A stretch of 45,925 bases of DNA from Candidatus Pacearchaeota archaeon (GTDB lineage Archaea > Nanobdellota > Nanobdellia > Pacearchaeales > GW2011-AR1), in assembly GCA_018304985.1 (NCBI GenBank), contig JAGVWP010000029.1, positions 1 to 45,925 on the forward strand, written 5' to 3'. The notes under the pieces are model-generated. The model did no database searches. It was not told where the DNA came from and was given only the letters and a program-made list of their open reading frames with translations. A program made the position numbers and the translations under genes. Shown in pieces: positions 34,205 through 43,693 of this stretch. Within the stretch, counting starts at the first letter, position 1. The number at the start of each line of letters is the position of its first letter.

Positions 34205-35173
34205 ATGAAAAAAAATTTGGTGATGATTTTGGTTGCATCTTTTCTAATTTTAGCGAGTTTAAGTTTTGCAAGCGCAATAACATTGACTGTAACCAGCCCA
34301 AATGATAATGGTGTTTATGATTCTAATAAAGTCTTGTTTGATTTGAAAACTAATGATAAAAGTGATTTTTATTATATATTAAATAACTCTGAGGATAGTA
34401 GATGGATTAAATTGTGCAGTAAAACCAAAGAATGTATAAAAAGAGTAAGGTTTTCAAAAGATGGAAAATATAATATTACAATAAAGGCTATTATATATAA
34501 TAATCTGAGCGATATAAATTATAGCAGTAAAACATTTACTATTGACACAAATAAACCAGATTTAACTATTCCTGCTCCAAAGAAAAGTAATCGTCCTGGA
34601 ACACAGCCTAAAAACCATCCAATTCTACTCCCTACCAGCTCAAAATTCATAAATGATTCTATAGAATTTAAAATCAAATATAATGAAGAAAATCTAGAAA
34701 AAGTAAACTTATATTACTGGATAAATGTTAATAGTGCAATTAAAAAAAATAAATCTTGTCTTGCAGGTAAAAATCAAAATTGCAGTATTAAACCATTAAA
34801 TTTAAATCAATTTAATGATAAAAATATCATTTATTGGGTGGAAATTATAGATAATGCTTTAAACAGTATTAATTCTAGTATTAGAAATGCCGAAGTAGAT
34901 ATTACTCTCCCTAGTATAACCTCTTCAAGTAATTTAATTAATAATAAGAAAGTAACTTTTATTTTTGAAATTGTAGAAAAAAATTTCGATGGTATATTCT
35001 ATAAAGACATGAACAGCAATAAGCCTATATGGAAAAGCTTATGCAAGAAAATAGAGGCCGGAAGATGTAGCACAACAAAAAGTTTCTCCGATGGAGCACA
35101 TAATCTTTCAATAAACGCTGTTGATAAAGCAGGAAATTCTGACACTGAAGATATGGAATTTACAATAATTTAA
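34205..35173 (+). CDS. secreted Ig-like surface protein, A-B-A' paralogue 2
   Basis: Signal peptide; DSRWIKLCSKTKEC; CLAGKNQNC; KPIWKSLCKK; NAVDKAGNSD. Confidence 0.75.
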   Translation: MKKNLVMILVASFLILASLSFASAITLTVTSPNDNGVYDSNKVLFDLKTNDKSDFYYILNNSEDSRWIKLCSKTKECIKRVRFSKDGKYNITIKAIIYNNLSDINYSSKTFTIDTNKPDLTIPAPKKSNRPGTQPKNHPILLPTSSKFINDSIEFKIKYNEENLEKVNLYYWINVNSAIKKNKSCLAGKNQNCSIKPLNLNQFNDKNIIYWVEIIDNALNSINSSIRNAEVDITLPSITSSSNLINNKKVTFIFEIVEKNFDGIFYKDMNSNKPIWKSLCKKIEAGRCSTTKSFSDGAHNLSINAVDKAGNSDTEDMEFTII

Positions 35174-35183
35174 TTTTTATTTT

Positions 35184-36257
35184 TTATCTTCCCAAATTTG
35201 CAATTGGCTTCTGAATCATAGGGCCAAAATTATTTGTGCTTTCAGTGTAATTTAATCTAGATTGCAAATACTCGCTTCTTTCTTTACCAGGTTCAAAGAA
35301 CCATATTCCGTATTCGCAATTTCCAATATAATTTCTTTCAATTACTGCTCCAGAATCATGAATAGACATTCCGATTCCATGATTTATTATTTCACTGTCT
35401 GCAATATAAGCATTATCAGAACCCTGCCCTGCAAAAAGAATTCCAACACTTAATCTGTTTCCGTTTCCATCAACATTAATATTTGCCAGCCTTGAAGAAC
35501 TATTTGTTGAGTCAATGCAGACACTTTCTCCGTAGTATTTTGGGTTTTTAACTGTGAGGCTTGCAAGAATTGTATCGTCTGCAGTTGCAACCTTTCCTTC
35601 AATAATTGTTTTTTCTCTTGATTCACCTATTATATGCTCATATTTATCCATTGTTACATCTTCTTTGTAAACTCCCGGAGCCAGATATAATATAGTTGGA
35701 TTATTCTCTGTTCCAATAATAGAATCCAATAAATTATTAATACTGTCTCCTGGATGCAGATAATATGCGGGTTGAGGAATATTAGAATCTTTTTCTATTA
35801 TTCCGGGTATATCGTAAAAACCAGCAAAATCATTCCAGGTCAGGTCAGTAGGATGCAGCCCAGCATAGTCTTCATCACCACTATTGTTTGGCTCGCCTGG
35901 GCCCCAACTTGTAAATTCGGCAGCTTCATTGTTTGACCAAATCCAAGTTCCTTCGGAAATAGCATCTGAAAAACCAATCCAAAGTTGACCTCCATACGGC
36001 AAGAATGTCTCAGCAAGCCATCTATTCTCTTCAGCATTATTTATTGTTGTTAAATATCCTCCCTGAGCAACTGCTTCCGCCTGCGCTTTTTCCCATGTTG
36101 TAACAGAACCTAATTTATAATAATGATTATTTGCGTGATTTAAAATCCAAGAATCTTCAGCTTTTATTTTATCTCCGCTGAAAAGACTCATTGCTGAAAT
36201 GGCTGCTGTGCCAAGGATAGTAATAAGACTTTTTTTAAATTTACCTTTAGTATTCAT
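35184..36257 (-). CDS. secreted C-type-lectin domain fused to right-handed beta-helix
   Basis: WEKAQAEAVAQGGYLTTINNAEEN..LWIGFSD..WSNNEAAEFTSWGPGEPNNSGDEDYAGL..TWNDF; then PTILYLAPGVYKEDVTMDKYEHIIGESREKTIIEG. Confidence 0.8.
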   Translation of the reverse strand: MNTKGKFKKSLITILGTAAISAMSLFSGDKIKAEDSWILNHANNHYYKLGSVTTWEKAQAEAVAQGGYLTTINNAEENRWLAETFLPYGGQLWIGFSDAISEGTWIWSNNEAAEFTSWGPGEPNNSGDEDYAGLHPTDLTWNDFAGFYDIPGIIEKDSNIPQPAYYLHPGDSINNLLDSIIGTENNPTILYLAPGVYKEDVTMDKYEHIIGESREKTIIEGKVATADDTILASLTVKNPKYYGESVCIDSTNSSSRLANINVDGNGNRLSVGILFAGQGSDNAYIADSEIINHGIGMSIHDSGAVIERNYIGNCEYGIWFFEPGKERSEYLQSRLNYTESTNNFGPMIQKPIANLGR

Positions 36258-36721
36258 TGTCCTGATTCCTTAACCATTTCTCTTAACTTTTGTTTTTTTC
36301 CAGCAGCACCATAAGCAAAAGGAAATACTGATACCATCCCTAACACTATCGAACCCATAAATCCATATGTTAAATTAACAACTTGTTTCTGTCTCATCTC
36401 AACAATCTCTCTTTGAGAAATTACTTCTTGGTCAGAATTTAAAACCTCTAATTCAGCTTTAAGACCTCTTACTCTTTCTGCAAGCCCATCATCTAAATCT
36501 CTTAATGCAATAGGCCCATTAAGTTTTTGTTCAATCTGAACAACTTGCATATATTTTTCGCTTGGTCCAGATTGATTAAATCTTGAATAATCATTAAACA
36601 TCATATAATTATAAGTAAGGATACTTAATGCAGAGCCTATACCTAAAATACACCCTAACCCTCCACCTATAAAAGGTTTATTCCCCTTAATACTTTCATA
36701 ATGCTGTTTTAAAGTTGCCAT
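36254..36721 (-). CDS. two-TM membrane protein with coiled coil
   Basis: 155 aa; ATGA overlap with 35184-36257. Confidence 0.6.
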   Translation of the reverse strand: MATLKQHYESIKGNKPFIGGGLGCILGIGSALSILTYNYMMFNDYSRFNQSGPSEKYMQVVQIEQKLNGPIALRDLDDGLAERVRGLKAELEVLNSDQEVISQREIVEMRQKQVVNLTYGFMGSIVLGMVSVFPFAYGAAGKKQKLREMVKESGQ

Positions 36722-36871
36722 AGAAAATTCATAAACAGATTATATTTAAAGCTATCTCTCTACCAACTTGTAGTGAAAATATTAAAAGTTCATCTGCTCA
36801 AAGTAATGACTATTTCTCAAAAGCATTTAAATATAAAGAATAACTCTAAAAAATATATATAAAAGGGTAAG

Positions 36872-39022
36872 ATGAAAAAGAGAAAAGAGATAATACCAAT
36901 TTTATTTTTACTGGCTTTTTTTTCAGTTTCAACTGTTTTCGCAGCAGTTGTTATTAATGAAGCTGAGATAAATCCTGCCGGAAGCGATACTGGAGCAGAG
37001 TGGATTGAGATATTTAATATTGGAAGTGAAGAAAATTTAAGCGGATGGTATATTAATACTGCCGGAGGATTAAATCATTCTTTAGATAATGTAACTTTGA
37101 ATGGAAACTCTTTTTATATTAAGCAGGGATTCACTCCTTCTATTGCAGATGCAAGCCAAAATTTAAAGCTTTTCGATAATACTAACAGCTTAATAGATCA
37201 GACAGGAATATTTACTGATAATGGAAATAATGGAAGCACTTACAGCAGAATGCCAGATGTTACTGGAAGTTTTGTGTTTCAGGCAGCAACTAAAAATGCT
37301 TCAAATCAGCCAACACTTATTCAAAATAAGACAAGTTCGCCTTCATGTATTTTAAACGGAAATAATGTAAGATTAAATGTGAATGTTAGCGGATTTTGCA
37401 TTGAGGAAGTTATATTTAGTGTTTTAATAAATGGAAGTTGGATTAATTTTACAGGAATAGAAAATAATCCGACAAATTTTACAACAACAATTAATGCTAA
37501 CCTGCTGAACAATAGTAATAGTGTTGACTGGACTGTTTATACAAGAAATTGCTTGAATATAACTGCGCAAGATGGCATTGAGAATTTTTATGTTAATAAT
37601 AAAACTGTTATTTCAGTTAATCCTGCTAGTCCTGATGGCTTGGCTGGGTGGTATATTTCCCGTTCGGAATTTACCTTAATAAACCCTGATGCTGCAAATA
37701 TTTTTTATAGATGGGACGGGTTGGCATATTCTCAGTTTTCTGGAGTGCCTTTTGGCTTGGAAAACACTCCAAACAACGGAAATACTACGGGCGGGGTAAT
37801 GACTTTAACTTATTGGAGCAATTTTAGCTGCAACAGAATAGAAAACGAACAAAGCAAAACATTTAAGTCTGATTTTACAGATCCTTTGATAAATGATTTG
37901 CAACCTCCGCATAATTCTATTGTCCATAATAATCTAATGCCCCAGATTCAGGCATTAATTGATGAGATATATCAGTCAAATTCCGGAATAAATAAGCTTA
38001 AGGTTTTCATGTTTTTAGATGATAACCCTATAATGCCCACACTGCTTAATTCGGGAAGCTTAGATGTTATTGCAAGATATAATATTCCCTCTCCTTTAGC
38101 TGTCGGCTGGCATAATGTAACAATTAATGCAACTGACAAAGCTGGAAGAAATTCGCAGTTAACATGGCAGTTTATGATTAATATCTCAAACGGTTTTAAC
38201 ATAACTGTAAACTCTCCTGAGAATAAAATGTATAACAGCAGAAGAATTGATTTCAATGTAAGCATTGACGAAACTGCAGCTATTTTAGAGTATATTAATT
38301 ACAATGACGGAAGGCCAAGATGGATAACTTTATGCAGAGAATGCAGCGAATATGGAGAGAGCAGGAGAAAAACGCAGTCTCTAAATGATGGATGGAATAA
38401 TATAACAATAAGGGGAACAAGCGAGTTTGGCATTGTAAGGCAGAGAAATATAAATTTATTTATTGATTCAAAACCTCCTCAGATAAAACAAACAATGCCA
38501 AAGAAAAACCAGGTTGTCAATGGATCTGAGTTTTTTGTAAAATATACTGAAGGAGATTTGCAGAATATTTCCCTAATATTTAACCCGGTAATTCAGTTTA
38601 ATAGTTGCGTTTCAGGCAGTAATATGATATGCTCGCAATTTGTAGATTTAACTGCATTTAATGGCGAATTTATTGATTTTTACTTCCAGTTAAAAGACAA
38701 AGTCAATACTGTTGATTCAAGTGTTACGCGAGTATTAGTCGATACACAAGCTCCTGTATTAAATGTGATGAAGCCAGAACAGGAAGTTTATAATAAAAAA
38801 GTTCCCTTTAAAGTAAGCATAAATGAAACAGTGTTGCTTGAGTACATTGACCATTCTGATTTCAAGCCTAGATGGAAAAGATTATGCTCAAACTGCCAGG
38901 ATTTTGGCATTGTGAAAAATGTTACTAAAAGCTTCAAGCCTGGAAATCATCAGTTAACAATTAGAGCAACAGACAAAGCTGGAAATTCTGACGCTGAAGA
39001 AGTTGAGTTTAATGTTATTTGA
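36872..39022 (+). CDS. lamin-tail-domain surface protein with A-B-A' modules (paralogue 3)
   Basis: VVINEAEINPAGSDTGAEWIEIFNIGSEENLSGW (LTD); GRPRWITLCREC; CVSGSNMIC; FKPRWKRLCSNC; RATDKAGNSDAE. Confidence 0.8.
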   Translation: MKKRKEIIPILFLLAFFSVSTVFAAVVINEAEINPAGSDTGAEWIEIFNIGSEENLSGWYINTAGGLNHSLDNVTLNGNSFYIKQGFTPSIADASQNLKLFDNTNSLIDQTGIFTDNGNNGSTYSRMPDVTGSFVFQAATKNASNQPTLIQNKTSSPSCILNGNNVRLNVNVSGFCIEEVIFSVLINGSWINFTGIENNPTNFTTTINANLLNNSNSVDWTVYTRNCLNITAQDGIENFYVNNKTVISVNPASPDGLAGWYISRSEFTLINPDAANIFYRWDGLAYSQFSGVPFGLENTPNNGNTTGGVMTLTYWSNFSCNRIENEQSKTFKSDFTDPLINDLQPPHNSIVHNNLMPQIQALIDEIYQSNSGINKLKVFMFLDDNPIMPTLLNSGSLDVIARYNIPSPLAVGWHNVTINATDKAGRNSQLTWQFMINISNGFNITVNSPENKMYNSRRIDFNVSIDETAAILEYINYNDGRPRWITLCRECSEYGESRRKTQSLNDGWNNITIRGTSEFGIVRQRNINLFIDSKPPQIKQTMPKKNQVVNGSEFFVKYTEGDLQNISLIFNPVIQFNSCVSGSNMICSQFVDLTAFNGEFIDFYFQLKDKVNTVDSSVTRVLVDTQAPVLNVMKPEQEVYNKKVPFKVSINETVLLEYIDHSDFKPRWKRLCSNCQDFGIVKNVTKSFKPGNHQLTIRATDKAGNSDAEEVEFNVI

Positions 39023-39027
39023 AATTT

Positions 39028-39075
39028 TGCCATATCTTTGCCTAATTTATTGAAGTAAGTGACTGAGACTTTTAA
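39028..39075 (+). repeat. dispersed repeat family A
   Basis: tgccatatctttgcctaatttattgaagtaagtgactgagacttttaa. Confidence 0.7.
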
Positions 39076-39128
39076 TTTTAACATAACTTATTACTTAATT
39101 ACTTGTTTTTTTATATTTTCAGAAATAA

Positions 39129-39494
39129 TCATCTTATCCAATCTCTAAGTTCCTGCTCAAGTGTTGCTTCAAGCAACATTCTATCAATTCTTCTTCTAAC
39201 ATCATAATCATCAGGTATATTAAAACAATGAATTTTTGCTGGATCTACATAATAATATCTCACTAATTTTTCTTGGATATAATCTTCCATTACAAATATT
39301 AGGTCATAACTTTCACATCTATTTCTCACTTCTGTTTTTGATTGTCTGTTAAGAGAGGCAATTCCAAAAAAATCAGCTTCTAGTCTAACGCCTCTTTCAG
39401 CAGCCATTTTTTTAGCAACACTTGCTGCGGTTAAACTTCTGTTTATTCCTGCGAAACATACAAAAAGGTATTTTAATTTGTTATTATCTGGCAT
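39129..39494 (-). CDS. low-molecular-weight protein-tyrosine-phosphatase-like protein
   Basis: YLFVCFAGINRSLTAASVAKKMA: CX5R P-loop. Confidence 0.75.
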   Translation of the reverse strand: MPDNNKLKYLFVCFAGINRSLTAASVAKKMAAERGVRLEADFFGIASLNRQSKTEVRNRCESYDLIFVMEDYIQEKLVRYYYVDPAKIHCFNIPDDYDVRRRIDRMLLEATLEQELRDWIR

Positions 39495-39660
39495 TTTATA
39501 TCTAACATTTTTATATTTATAAAAACTCCTGTAATGGGTTTTAAAGAATTTATGAGATTAAACAGATAATATTGGTTATCCATATAAGTTACCAAACATA
39601 CTGCTAATGATAAACCCTAAATACTTTTTTAATTTAAATAATCATCACCTGCTTTAAATT

Positions 39661-39770
39661 ATGTTAAATTTTTCACATAGAAAAATTTAGTGTTGTATTG
39701 ATTCATTCATATTATTGAAATATCACAATACTTTTCCCAATTTTCACGCTAGATCTAGTAAGTTTAATCT
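39661..39770 (+). repeat. dispersed repeat family A, long copy with 5' hairpin
   Basis: atgttaaatttttcacatagaaaaatttagtgttgtattgattcattcatattattgaaatatcacaatacttttcccaatttt.. Confidence 0.55.
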
Positions 39771-39892
39771 ATTTTTCTATAGAGTATATACACTAAATTA
39801 ACCAGAGATGTTGAAATATTTTCAAAATAAGCTTAGATATCATATAATATTTTTACCTGATTTACATGGATAAATTGTTGTATTTTAGGATA

Positions 39893-40483
39893 TTAATTTT
39901 CTAACAAACTTAAAGCTCTTTTTTGAAATTTTTTAGGGTATTTTTTTAAATATAAATTAATCTTTTTTCTGTCTGCCTTTTTTTTAATATTAATTATTGC
40001 TTCCTGACTTAACCTTTCATTGAAATAAACCATGTCAATGAATGTTTTTTCAATATCTGAATAAGGAAGGAAAAAATCTCCCTCTTTCTTATATTCAAGA
40101 CCAAAGAAATATTTTTTATCTATTCTTCTTATTAATATCCTGGAATTCATCATTGTCCTTGCTCCTGGCCTGATTTTTCTTGAAGTTAAAATTACTGGAA
40201 TTGACTCCTGCTCCCATAAATCGTGAAAGCTTAATGCATCCTGCAATCCAAAGTAAGCTGGCTTGAAACAGAAAACAGCCAGCGAGATATTATTATGAAT
40301 TGTATAATATCCCTTTGCAAGTTTCTTAATCCTATCTTTTGCAATTAAATTTCTTATCACCTGCTTGTAATATGTTGAGCTTTTTTTATCTTTTTTTATT
40401 ATTTTTTTAATAGAACTGGAGCTTACAATTGGGCTTCTTCTGAAAAGCGATTCAATTGCTGCAATGTGCTTGTTTTTTCCCAT
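39893..40483 (-). CDS. AbiEi-like antitoxin / transcriptional regulator
   Basis: N-terminal wHTH, LAKGYYTIHN, FGLQDALSFHDLWEQESIPVILTSRK. Confidence 0.7.
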   Translation of the reverse strand: MGKNKHIAAIESLFRRSPIVSSSSIKKIIKKDKKSSTYYKQVIRNLIAKDRIKKLAKGYYTIHNNISLAVFCFKPAYFGLQDALSFHDLWEQESIPVILTSRKIRPGARTMMNSRILIRRIDKKYFFGLEYKKEGDFFLPYSDIEKTFIDMVYFNERLSQEAIINIKKKADRKKINLYLKKYPKKFQKRALSLLEN

Positions 40484-40500
40484 TTTATATTTATTAATTA

Positions 40501-41145
40501 TTATTTATTTCCAATATAGGATTTTATATAGTCCAGCATTTTCTCAGTGTTTGGAACAAGACCTTCAAGAATTAATATATTAAGCTCATTTTTATCAATT
40601 GGCGGCTTGAAATTAGTGATTAATATTTTTATTTTTGGAATAATCTCTGATTTATTATTTACCTCTCTTAACAAAAAGAAAATATCATATAAATCCCTTA
40701 TCTTAAGTCTTTTCAAATAAGTATTAACCTTTTCATCTATTAATTCTTCCGGAGATAAAGTATAAATTGTCATTAAATTTCCTTCAGTTGTTTCATATTC
40801 TTTTAATATGCCGTCAGCTTTCCTGAAAATAGCTTCAAGCCTGATAGCAGTTCTATTTAAGCTTAAATTTGAAAATAAGCTGTTTTCGCTTATTTTCTTT
40901 TTTTCTATAACAAAACCTTTTTTTTCCAAAGAATCAAAAAATAAATCAAGCTTTTTTATGTCTCTTGGAATGTAAACATCAATATCTTCTGAAAACCTGT
41001 TTCCTTTATAGCATCGCCATATAGCAGTTCCTCCATGAAGCACTGCTTTATCAAAAATATTAAATAAAACTTCAACCGCAATATCATGAGCTAAAGCTAT
41101 ATCTCTATGCCTCTGCTTCTTCAATCTTGCAATTAATGGTATCAT
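40501..41145 (-). CDS. AbiEii-like nucleotidyltransferase toxin (DUF1814)
   Basis: AVLHGGTAIWRCYKGNRFSEDIDVYIP; LSPEELIDEKVNTYLKRLKIRDLYDIFFL. Confidence 0.85.
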   Translation of the reverse strand: MIPLIARLKKQRHRDIALAHDIAVEVLFNIFDKAVLHGGTAIWRCYKGNRFSEDIDVYIPRDIKKLDLFFDSLEKKGFVIEKKKISENSLFSNLSLNRTAIRLEAIFRKADGILKEYETTEGNLMTIYTLSPEELIDEKVNTYLKRLKIRDLYDIFFLLREVNNKSEIIPKIKILITNFKPPIDKNELNILILEGLVPNTEKMLDYIKSYIGNK

Positions 41146-41333
41146 TTTGTTGGTATTTTAAGCAATTAACCAAAGTTACTAATATATATAACTTTCGTTG
41201 ATTTATAAATATTTCGGTTTTATTGGTTTTAGAAAAGGTTTTGAAAATATATTAAATGTTTCTAAGTGATACATATTTGTTACACTAATCTATTTGAGAA
41301 TAGTTTTTAAATACAGCAAAACGCTATATCTTT

Positions 41334-42038
41334 ATGAAAGCTGTATTGGCAGCGCTTGCAACAATGTTAGGATTGATACTTATAGTGATAAATCTAAGGT
41401 CTTTAGACAATGAAAATAACCTTTTTGCAATTTCCAGCTTTATACTCATACTTGCCATTGTTTTCCTTGGGCTTTTGTTATTAAATAAATATTATAATAA
41501 ACTTATTGTAAAACTGCCTTCTGCATTAATCCTTTTTGCTTCCTATCTTATCCTTGTTTTAGTGATTTTCTTTGGAAGCAGGCTCTTTTCCATTGAATGG
41601 GCTTTTATTGCCTTTATAATATCTGCTTTTTTATTTTATGACACAAAAATAGATTCAAGATTTTTAATATCTCCTGCGTTAATAATCTTGGGCTATATAC
41701 CTTTTCTCCTTATCTCAAAACAAAATGCGGTTGCAGAAACAGCTGCAATTTATGTTTATTATTTTCTTGTTGCAGGTGTTGGCCTGCAGATAGCTGAGAA
41801 CATAAAAAAATACGAGAATTCCTTTGATTTTGATAAATTTATCAAGGAATTTTTAAAAAAAAGAAAATTAATAGTCTTTGCGCTGATAATAACCGGATTT
41901 ATTGCGATTGACATAAGCTTGATTAATAGGATAAAAAGTTTAGAATTATGGAAATGGACAAGCATCTATATATTCATTATTGCCCTGGTTTTTTACTGGA
42001 TTTCTGAGCTAAAACAAGAACCATTCCGGCAAAAGTAA
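41334..42038 (+). CDS. multi-pass membrane protein
   Basis: 234 aa with about 7 hydrophobic segments. Confidence 0.65.
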   Translation: MKAVLAALATMLGLILIVINLRSLDNENNLFAISSFILILAIVFLGLLLLNKYYNKLIVKLPSALILFASYLILVLVIFFGSRLFSIEWAFIAFIISAFLFYDTKIDSRFLISPALIILGYIPFLLISKQNAVAETAAIYVYYFLVAGVGLQIAENIKKYENSFDFDKFIKEFLKKRKLIVFALIITGFIAIDISLINRIKSLELWKWTSIYIFIIALVFYWISELKQEPFRQK

Positions 42039-43692
42039 ACAATGAGATAATTAATCCAAAAATAAATCTTCCAGGGATTTTTTTACTTATATTTACTTGT
42101 TTATTATCCAATTGATAAACATCCAAGCATTTTGTTTCGTAAGCTTTTATTGAATTCAACCAGCCATATGATTCTGGATAAAATGCGCATTTATCTTTAA
42201 GAACATACCTAACACCCGCATTTTCAAGGCATTTTGTATTTTGAGTGTCTAAACACTTCCCTATCTCTCTTATTAAGGTATTTTCTGAACCCCAAACATC
42301 TTCTCCCTGAACAATGTTTCTTTCAACTATCTGATTTATTGGAACAGAAATCCTTCCATCAGAAGAGGTTTTTAATGACCAGTCATAAGTCAAATATCCC
42401 TGCCATGGAAGATAAATCGCATAATTGTTTTCTGGCTGAGTTTTAAGATATTCATTTACTTTGATATATGAGTCAGGATAGTTTGCAGGAAATATTTGAG
42501 AGTTTATGTTAATCAGAGGAAAAGTATAAGTTATTATGAATAATATTAGCAGAAGATATGTTATAGATGTTATTTTTATTTTTAGTTTTTGTTTTAAGCT
42601 AATTAGCCCTATGGGTATTAAATAAGCATAAGATAATGCTATAAAACTCACAAATTTATGGCTGTCTCTAAAACCATTAAATAACGGCAGATGTTTAAAT
42701 AGAAAGTCGAAAATAGGGCTTGTATACGGATGGCTTATGCCTGTTGCTAAAATAAGCCCGACCCACCATAAAGAAAAAAAGAATTTTGATGTCTTGTCTT
42801 TATTAGTTGAATAATATCCTATTAACATTAAGGCTACAAGGATAATTGCAGAAATATACCAAAGAGGAATTGGCATTGACCTGTAAGAAGTTATATATCC
42901 TCCTTCCCGCCAGAAACCCCACATGCCCATTACTTTTGCAACTGCCGGAATATCCTGGCTAAGCTTTGGCGCAAAAAAGCTTTCGTGGCTTGAGTCAATT
43001 ACTGAAAAAATAGAGCTGTTGCTAAACAAGCCCTGAAGCCAGAGCGCATTAAGCAAGATTAATAGAATAAATAATATAATAATTCCTTTGAAATACGGCG
43101 TTATAGATAGTTTTTGTCTGTAAAAATAAAACCAAAATGATGCAGTCAGCAATATTATAACATTAAGAGCGATAAAATGGATGGAAAAAGAACCGGCAAT
43201 TGTTATTGAAATTACTGTCTTTATTACATCTTTAATCTCAAACTGGCTTTGAAACAGCTTAATAATATAAAAAATGGACATGGGTATTAATAAATAAGAG
43301 ATTATAACTCCTATCTGGCCAACCATTATTCTTGAATAAATGAACGGATTGAAGAAGAAAATTAAAGCAGACAGCAAGGTGAAAGATACCGGCAGATTAT
43401 TAAGTTTTGACAATTTCCTAATATAGGCATAAGAAATAATCATGGCTATCAGGATTGAAATTGAGAATAAGAGCTGATTTATTCCAACAGCCAGAAAGAT
43501 AAATTTAAGAGAATCAAAAATATATGAGCTGTATTTAAAATCATTCATATAAATAATTTTGGTTATATCAAAAAAAGTGCTGGGAGCGTAATCCAGCAAA
43601 ATCAAATTTGAAAACGCATTTTTCCCGAATATTAGAAGCCAAATAATTGGAATGATTAAAAAATCTAAATATTCTGTATATTTTATTTTCAT
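41977..43692 (-). CDS. large multi-pass membrane protein, GT-C-like
   Basis: 571 aa, at least 10 TM, C-terminal extracytoplasmic domain. Confidence 0.6.
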   Translation of the reverse strand: MKIKYTEYLDFLIIPIIWLLIFGKNAFSNLILLDYAPSTFFDITKIIYMNDFKYSSYIFDSLKFIFLAVGINQLLFSISILIAMIISYAYIRKLSKLNNLPVSFTLLSALIFFFNPFIYSRIMVGQIGVIISYLLIPMSIFYIIKLFQSQFEIKDVIKTVISITIAGSFSIHFIALNVIILLTASFWFYFYRQKLSITPYFKGIIILFILLILLNALWLQGLFSNSSIFSVIDSSHESFFAPKLSQDIPAVAKVMGMWGFWREGGYITSYRSMPIPLWYISAIILVALMLIGYYSTNKDKTSKFFFSLWWVGLILATGISHPYTSPIFDFLFKHLPLFNGFRDSHKFVSFIALSYAYLIPIGLISLKQKLKIKITSITYLLLILFIITYTFPLININSQIFPANYPDSYIKVNEYLKTQPENNYAIYLPWQGYLTYDWSLKTSSDGRISVPINQIVERNIVQGEDVWGSENTLIREIGKCLDTQNTKCLENAGVRYVLKDKCAFYPESYGWLNSIKAYETKCLDVYQLDNKQVNISKKIPGRFIFGLIISLFTFAGMVLVLAQKSSKKPGQ

Positions 43693-43693
43693 T

